A stretch of DNA of 7,787 bases. Source: Rickettsia typhi (GTDB lineage Bacteria > Pseudomonadota > Alphaproteobacteria > Rickettsiales > UBA1997). Position numbers and translations under genes: made by a program. The stretch is from assembly GCA_945874115.1 (NCBI GenBank), contig CAMCFD010000070.1, positions 1 through 7,787 of the forward strand, written 5' to 3'. Below the pieces are notes generated by a model. The model was not told where the DNA came from and searched no databases. It saw only the letters and a list, made by a program, of their open reading frames with translations. Shown here one piece after another: positions 5,998 through 7,787 of the stretch (the stretch's first letter is position 1; each line of letters starts with the position of its first letter).

Positions 5998-6735
5998 TTA
6001 GCGTTTAAAAATCGCGATATAATTTATGTCTAAGTCGCGCAAATTCTCGCTCCACTCATCTTTTAATAAATTATAGCTAAAGCCACATAATTCTTTTAAA
6101 TCAAGTTCGTGATTTTTGGCGATTGAATTTATTTCTGAGGGTTTTAAGAATTTATTCCAATCGTGCGTGCCAATTGGAAGCCACCTTAAAACATATTCGG
6201 CGCCGATTTTTGCCATCAATAAAGATTTTACGGTGCGATTTAATGTTGCGACAAAAAGTAGGCCGTCTTTTTTTACAAGCTTGCTGCAATTTTTTATAAA
6301 TTCTTCAACATCGGCGACATGTTCAATGATTTCAAGGGCAAAAACCACATCGAAACTCTCGAGATTTTTTTCATCAAGCGTTAATTCTTCGACTAAATTT
6401 CGGCGATAATTTATTTCGAGTCCCGATTTTTGTGCGTGAATTTTGGCAACTGCGATATTTTTTTCAGAGGCGTCAACTCCAACAACTTCGGCACCCATTC
6501 TTGCGAAAGGTTCTGCAATTAAGCCTCCACCACAGCCAATGTCGATAATTTTTTTGCCAAGAAATGGTTGCGCTGAGCTTTGTTCAAGATTAAAATGTTC
6601 GATAATTTTTTTTCGAATGTATAAAATTCGCGTCGGATTAAATTTATGTAAAGGCTTGAATTTGCCGTTTAAATCCCACCATTCATCGGCGATTTTTGAG
6701 AATTTTTCTACTTCGCTTGCGTCAAAAGTTGTCAT
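5998..6735 (-). CDS. ubiG: Bifunctional ubiquinone O-methyltransferase (3-demethylubiquinol / polyprenyl-catechol)
   Basis: UbiG performs both O-methylations of ubiquinone synthesis with S-adenosylmethionine, at the inner face of the cytoplasmic membrane. The 245-residue length is typical. Signatures are FDASEVEKFSKIADEWWD (4-21), the UbiG N-terminal motif; GKFKPLHKFNPTRILYI (24-40); SAM motif I IDIGCGGGLIAEPFARMGA (64-82) with acidic Asp88 in VGVDAS; motif EIIEHV (135-140); and the WLPIGTHDWNKFLKP segment found in UbiG. The ATG at 6735 gives the expected N-terminus without extension and has no Shine-Dalgarno, only an A-run. It lies 64 bases downstream of era on the same strand, with a possible promoter between. 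Together with the SOD it argues for aerobic, ubiquinone-based respiration. Confidence 0.96.
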   Translation of the reverse strand: MTTFDASEVEKFSKIADEWWDLNGKFKPLHKFNPTRILYIRKKIIEHFNLEQSSAQPFLGKKIIDIGCGGGLIAEPFARMGAEVVGVDASEKNIAVAKIHAQKSGLEINYRRNLVEELTLDEKNLESFDVVFALEIIEHVADVEEFIKNCSKLVKKDGLLFVATLNRTVKSLLMAKIGAEYVLRWLPIGTHDWNKFLKPSEINSIAKNHELDLKELCGFSYNLLKDEWSENLRDLDINYIAIFKR

Positions 6736-6784
6736 TTTTGGTCAGTTTGAAAATTAATCAAATAAGCCTTAAAAAAATAAGGTC

Positions 6785-6790
6785 ATTATA
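6785..6790 (-). promoter_or_regulatory. Possible -10 box for ubiG
   Basis: On the minus strand TATAAT lies at 6790-6785, about 50 bases upstream of the ubiG start, in the 64-base gap after era. No recognisable -35 lies 16-18 bases upstream, where the sequence is an A-run inside the 3' end of era. In such AT-rich DNA this hexamer may be chance. Confidence 0.25.
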
Positions 6791-6799
6791 GGTAAATTA

Positions 6800-7708
6800 T
6801 TATTTTTTCTTTTTTGGCAATTTTTCAACATCGACCATTTCATAATTTTCGATGTGATTCATCCAATCTTTTTTAACTTTGATAAAAAGATAAAGTGCGA
6901 CTCTAGCGCCCGCAATTTGTCCAATTTCAAGGCGTGATTCTGAGCCGATTTTTTTAATCATAGAACCGTTTTTGCCAAGAATTATGCCTTTTTGACTTTC
7001 TTTTACAACAAAAATTGTTTGATTTATTTTGATGTCGCCATTTTCTAAAACTTCGTAAGAATCGGTTTTAACATTGATTGAATAAGGCAATTCTTCGTGC
7101 AAATTTAAAAATAATTTTTCGCGCGTAATTTCGGACGCAACCGCGCGCATCGGGGCGTCGGTGATGTCGTCAGCGTCATATTGCCAAGGTGAAGGCGAAC
7201 ATTTTTCAAAAAGGAATTTTTTGAGTTCGACAAGGCCGTCTCCGCTTAAGGCCGAGATCATGAAAATGTCGGTTAAGCCTTGTTCTATCAAAGCCGCCGT
7301 GATTTCTAGAAGTTTAGTTTTTTTGACTAAATCGATTTTGTTGATGATGATTGCTGGTGTGAAATTGTCGCGTTTTAAGTCTTTAAGAATGCGCAAATTT
7401 TCTTGGTCAAGGCCGCGCTCGGCGTCGATTAGGAAACATACGAAATGTGAATCGCGAATTCCTTGCCACGCAGATTTTACGATTAGGCGCTCAAGAATTT
7501 TGTCGGAACGCGGAATAAAAACTCCGGGTGTATCAAGCAAAACAAGCTGAGATTCGCCTTCGATTAAAATGGCGCGAATCACGTTTCGTGTGGTTTGAAC
7601 TTTAGGCGAAACGATAGAAATTTTTTGTCCCAAAAGCGCGTTGGTAAGCGTTGATTTTCCGGCATTTGGGGCGCCAACTAGGGCTATTAGAGCGAATTTT
7701 TGAGTCAT
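6800..7708 (-). CDS. era: GTPase Era, 16S rRNA maturation/30S assembly
   Basis: Era is an essential GTPase that binds the 3' end of 16S rRNA and the 30S subunit, linking ribosome assembly to growth. The 302-residue length is typical. GTPase motifs are G1 GAPNAGKS (12-19), G2 region VQTTRN (37-42), G3 DTPG (59-62), G4 NKID (123-126) and G5 SAL (152-154). The C-terminal KH domain has KGIILGKNGSMIKKIG (240-255) with its GxxG loop GKNG at 245-248, and ends in a Lys-rich tail. The ATG at 7708 places G1 at the usual distance; it has no Shine-Dalgarno, only an A-rich run. In many alphaproteobacteria era follows rnc; here only the short tail of an unidentified gene is seen upstream. ubiG follows downstream on the same strand. 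Confidence 0.98.
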   Translation of the reverse strand: MTQKFALIALVGAPNAGKSTLTNALLGQKISIVSPKVQTTRNVIRAILIEGESQLVLLDTPGVFIPRSDKILERLIVKSAWQGIRDSHFVCFLIDAERGLDQENLRILKDLKRDNFTPAIIINKIDLVKKTKLLEITAALIEQGLTDIFMISALSGDGLVELKKFLFEKCSPSPWQYDADDITDAPMRAVASEITREKLFLNLHEELPYSINVKTDSYEVLENGDIKINQTIFVVKESQKGIILGKNGSMIKKIGSESRLEIGQIAGARVALYLFIKVKKDWMNHIENYEMVDVEKLPKKKK

Positions 7709-7724
7709 TTTGTCTTGTTTTTAT

Positions 7725-7787
7725 CTATTGAGATTTTCGTTTTCGCTTGAATTTTAGGGCTTGGCGAGGCAAATAAAATGTATTATT
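7725..7787 (-). CDS. C-terminal tail of an unidentified gene upstream of era (partial)
   Basis: On the minus strand one frame is open from the window edge to a TAG at 7727-7725, coding 20 residues with a very basic end (KFKRKRKSQ). It stops 16 bases before the era ATG, which fits an upstream operon gene. A second frame is also open from the edge but closes after 10 codons, at 7756-7754, so the frame choice is not certain. The sequence does not look like the usual end of RNase III. No product can be given. Confidence 0.35.
   Translation of the reverse strand, partial: NNTFYLPRQALKFKRKRKSQ

Noticed and set aside
6767..6782. CCTTA/TAAGG hairpin between era and ubiG as a terminator
   Set aside because: The stem is only 5 bases with an A6/T6 loop, and no T-run follows it on the era strand.

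Overview
The window is AT-rich chromosomal DNA from an alphaproteobacterium, densely packed with housekeeping genes. The best taxonomic markers are NrnC, the alphaproteobacterial oligoribonuclease that replaces Orn, and UbiG, from ubiquinone synthesis. Together with an iron superoxide dismutase they point to a respiring Gram-negative cell. HisB indicates histidine synthesis. NagZ indicates peptidoglycan recycling, and a KdtX/WaaE-like glycosyltransferase indicates LPS or another surface glycan. The genus cannot be read from the sequence. I see no rRNA, tRNA, CRISPR array, transposon or phage gene.

Layout, left to right. (1) The tail of an unidentified gene (1-60) is followed 2 bases later by a stand-alone CinA C-terminal amidase, pncC (63-560). 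(2) On the minus strand, a two-gene glycosyltransferase operon reads a GT2 enzyme (2394 to 1633) then a GT4 enzyme (1636 to 557), coupled by an ATGA overlap. Its end overlaps the end of pncC by 4 bases. (3) Diverging from it is a plus-strand series: sodB (2450-3178), hisB (3188-3775), nagZ (3844-4803), nrnC (4955-5566) and a glycine-zipper lipoprotein (5572-5994). (4) On the minus strand, era (7708-6800) is followed by ubiG (6735-5998), which converges on the lipoprotein gene with 3 bases between stops. The tail of another unidentified gene lies upstream of era.

The most interesting place is the 55-base divergent gap at 2395-2449. On the plus strand it holds a perfect sigma70-type promoter (TTGACA, 17 bases, TATAAT) whose predicted start falls on or next to the A of the sodB ATG. 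On the minus strand is a second near-perfect promoter (TTGACA, 16 bases, TATAAA) for the glycosyltransferases. The two -10 boxes overlap, so polymerase could probably serve only one direction at a time. The sodB frame starts with a KR-type Tat-like signal and a lipobox. It then has a second in-frame ATG at codon 47, with one of only two clear Shine-Dalgarno sequences in the window, exactly where a normal cytosolic FeSOD begins. One gene may therefore make a membrane-anchored SOD from a leaderless start and a cytosolic SOD from an internal start.

No multi-gene system of a new kind was recognised. Apart from the sodB locus, the genes are ordinary and well-conserved families in an arrangement I do not recognise as a standard cluster.
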